Of a stretch of DNA of 60,000 nucleotides, positions 57,700-60,000 are shown piece after piece. The DNA is from Phoronis australis (taxonomy: Eukaryota > Phoronida > Phoronidae): the NCBI GenBank assembly GCA_002633005.1, contig NMRA01000016.1:654443-714442 (forward strand), written 5' to 3'. Position 1 is the stretch's first letter, and each line of letters begins with the position of its first letter. Made by a program: the position numbers and the translations under genes. The notes under the pieces are model-generated. The model saw only the letters and a list, made by a program, of their open reading frames with translations, was not told where the DNA came from and made no database searches.

Positions 57700-60000
57700 A
57701 AACTGCGTAAATTATTTTATTAAATTATTAGGTCCATAATAAAAGTTACCTCACTCACTCTTCAGATAACCCAGACTGCGACACTGTCGTTTCTCCATAA
57801 CACAAGAAAGTATCGATGTGTCAACATGAACAACTTATGAGACAGTTGTGCAGTGTTTTTTTATGCCCAATGGTTCCTCAAGCAGACTGGGACACACTTG
57901 ACCTCTCGTCCATGCCAGTTGAACCAAAACTAAAGGTCATTCAGATTGCTAGGTATCACTTTTATTTCCAAGTAACAATATTTTGTAGACTGCAAAAACA
58001 AAAAAAAAACTTTAACAACAGGCTGAAGTTAAGTAAATCAACAAGGCATTCCCAGGCTTGTACTAATGAGCAAGAATAATCCATAACGAATGACAAGACT
58101 GAGTTCAAATCAAGTCACTCTCGTGCAATATACAAACGTTTCTCACCTAATTTTAACGCTGACCCTCAAGAGTATTTCATCCCTCTGCCAGTTCAGAAAT
58201 AACACAAGCCAGACAATATACAACTGACCTCTACATTACAGGAAAGCCAACTGTTCACAAAATAGGATGTATACTCCAAAATCTCTACCGTATACATGCA
58301 CGGCCTATTTAGAAATAAGGCGAATGCGCTTATAATACACCAAATTCGTGAGTAAAACCGAGGAACGAATTTCTAAAACATTATGGGGGTGAAACGTGAC
58401 CCGATCAGTAACAAAATGGTAGACAGACAAGTATACATTTAACACTAATACATGATAAGTATGAAAAACGGACAAAAATAAACTAGCACAAGCAAGGAAT
58501 AACCGCCTGCACCTGTACTAAAGCTCAAGCACATACATGGAAACACCGAAAACGACATAAGAAAGTCGCATTATTTCGGATACAGATGCCCAAATTAACA
58601 CCCATACGGTATAGGCAAGGCACGAAATTTTCTTCTCAAAACACTAATGGCAATAATCCTTAAACAAACCTGACAACATCCACACTGTGCCCAGACAATT
58701 TATAATTTTTGAGTTTTCATAAATGCACATACGACCAGCCGGTGCAAAAAGTGGGCCAAGTGAACACCAGGGTTTGATATTCTTTTTACATGATGTTCAA
58801 AACAGAAGGCATACAAGGTACAAAAAAACATTCAATTCCAAAACTGCAAAAACGACACAGATTAATGAAAGCGTATCTGGTGCAAAGATAAAGCATTTTA
58901 AATTAAAATAATGAATTTATTCATGTAAACAGAATTTGATCCAATAATAATAACCAAAAAGAAATAAATAAACTGCCAATGTTCATAAATAATCCAGTCA
59001 CGTTGCCCTGACGAGAAGCAAAAATATCGTTAAGTCCTGCTATCCATTTACATATTCAGTTAATTAAACGGCTACATGCCAACTTTTTTCACATAACAAT
59101 TCACAAAAAAGTGATTCTGAGACCTTCAACCACTGTGCAACCCCAGCATTTACCTCTGGTGATACAGATAGCTCCAAGTCTCATTATAAACAGCCTAGCT
59201 GTTCTGCACAACACAGTTTTATGATGTCATGCAGCACAAAACTGGATGATGCTTCATGATTTTCCCACTAAATTATTACTATAAACACCACACGGCACAC
59301 AAGACAAATTTTAAGAGAATTTTGGCATACATAGAGAGAAATTTTCACTTCTATTAAGCAAAACACAAAGTTTTGAGTCTAATTCAGAATTCTCAGTATA
59401 AAGGTAATTGTCAACTTTCGTGGATTACCTTTGTTCATTAATACAACTTTCACATAATGTATAAAGTTATACCCTAATTTATTTTAATTTATTTTTTATC
59501 ACAACTCGCAGGATTTCTACTGTGTCAAATGAGTTGTTTAGGACGACTTTATCATTTCAATTAGGTAGTGAGTCTTTACCAAACTTCACGCACAAGCTTC
59601 ACACATTGATTTCTCTTTGAGCATCAGTTCATTCCCATGAAAATGGTCACACTTATGCTCTATGACCGTGGGAACTTGCCATCAGATCTTTGTTTTCCTT
59701 CAAGATACCAGCTGGCAAAATGAAGACTTGCGATGTTTTAAAAAGTGACGTTTACGGTTGATATCTGTATTATTTGAGGTTAAATCAAGACATGGCTTCC
59801 CCTGTATTGGCAGTTCAATTATATAAAACAAACACAAGGTCAACTGCAATTCATTTTTTCACAAAAAATGGTTGTCCCATGATTATTAACGATTAGATGA
59901 TATTTTAAGGTATGTTTGATAGGAGATTCAGGCAATAAACACTTTAAGGATTGACAGTGCAGCAGATAAAGTTATCTCATGAAAAATGAAAGTACACAAT
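57700..60000. other. Downstream sequence, nothing recognised
   Basis: AT-rich, with no exon-like frame and no identifiable repeat. Several TTTATT motifs (minus-strand AATAAA) would allow a convergent 3' UTR, but nothing else supports a gene here. Confidence 0.45.

Overview
This is eukaryotic, metazoan DNA: many short exons with GT-AG introns, AT-rich introns full of small transposon remnants, and extracellular modules (calcium-binding EGF, NIDO, AMOP, VWD, thrombospondin type 1) that belong to animal cell-surface and matrix proteins. The NIDO-AMOP-VWD-EGF-transmembrane set is the MUC4/mucin-like class, known also from coral skeletal-matrix proteins. A marine invertebrate, most likely an anthozoan cnidarian, is my inference. 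The sequence is a draft assembly with single N joins at 21543, 26028, 37488 and 54529.

Layout. (1) 286-5352 holds the last five coding exons of an upstream paralogue (gene A): membrane-proximal ectodomain, transmembrane helix, cytoplasmic tail. (2) 5353-15131 is its 3' UTR and an intergenic region holding only repeats: a 246-bp element with tRNA-like promoter boxes, a 70-bp-arm hairpin, a Penelope-like retroelement remnant, a 109-bp MITE, a diverged tandem repeat and a CA/CG microsatellite. (3) 15132-57142 is gene B, which I reconstruct as 48 exons. Counting the interrupted repeat-5 exon at full length and one copy of the duplicated exon near 37.3 kb, the coding length is 15648 nt, that is 5215 codons plus stop, with every splice phase agreeing. 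(4) 57143-60000 is the 3' UTR and unassigned sequence.

Gene B protein, N to C: signal peptide; a large cysteine-rich N-terminal exon; 11 tandem single-exon copies of a ~174-residue, 8-cysteine, heavily N-glycosylated module that I do not recognise; a ~500-residue unique region; TSP1; EGF-like; NIDO and AMOP; VWD with a GDPH motif; a beta-rich cadherin/Ig-like domain; about 20 EGF modules; a second TSP1; a membrane-proximal domain with an RRRR cleavage-type site; Thr/Pro stalk; one transmembrane helix; a Ser-rich tail ending in -TEM.

The strongest candidates for something undescribed are the tandem repeat module and its active exon duplication (a two-exon unit of ~4 kb was copied recently, carrying the same hAT-type MITE), and a reading frame conserved between the two paralogues beyond the TAA stop. 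Together the features suggest a giant surface glycoprotein whose N-terminal stack of modules changes in number, on a conserved mucin-like stem. A role in adhesion, mucus or recognition is inference only.
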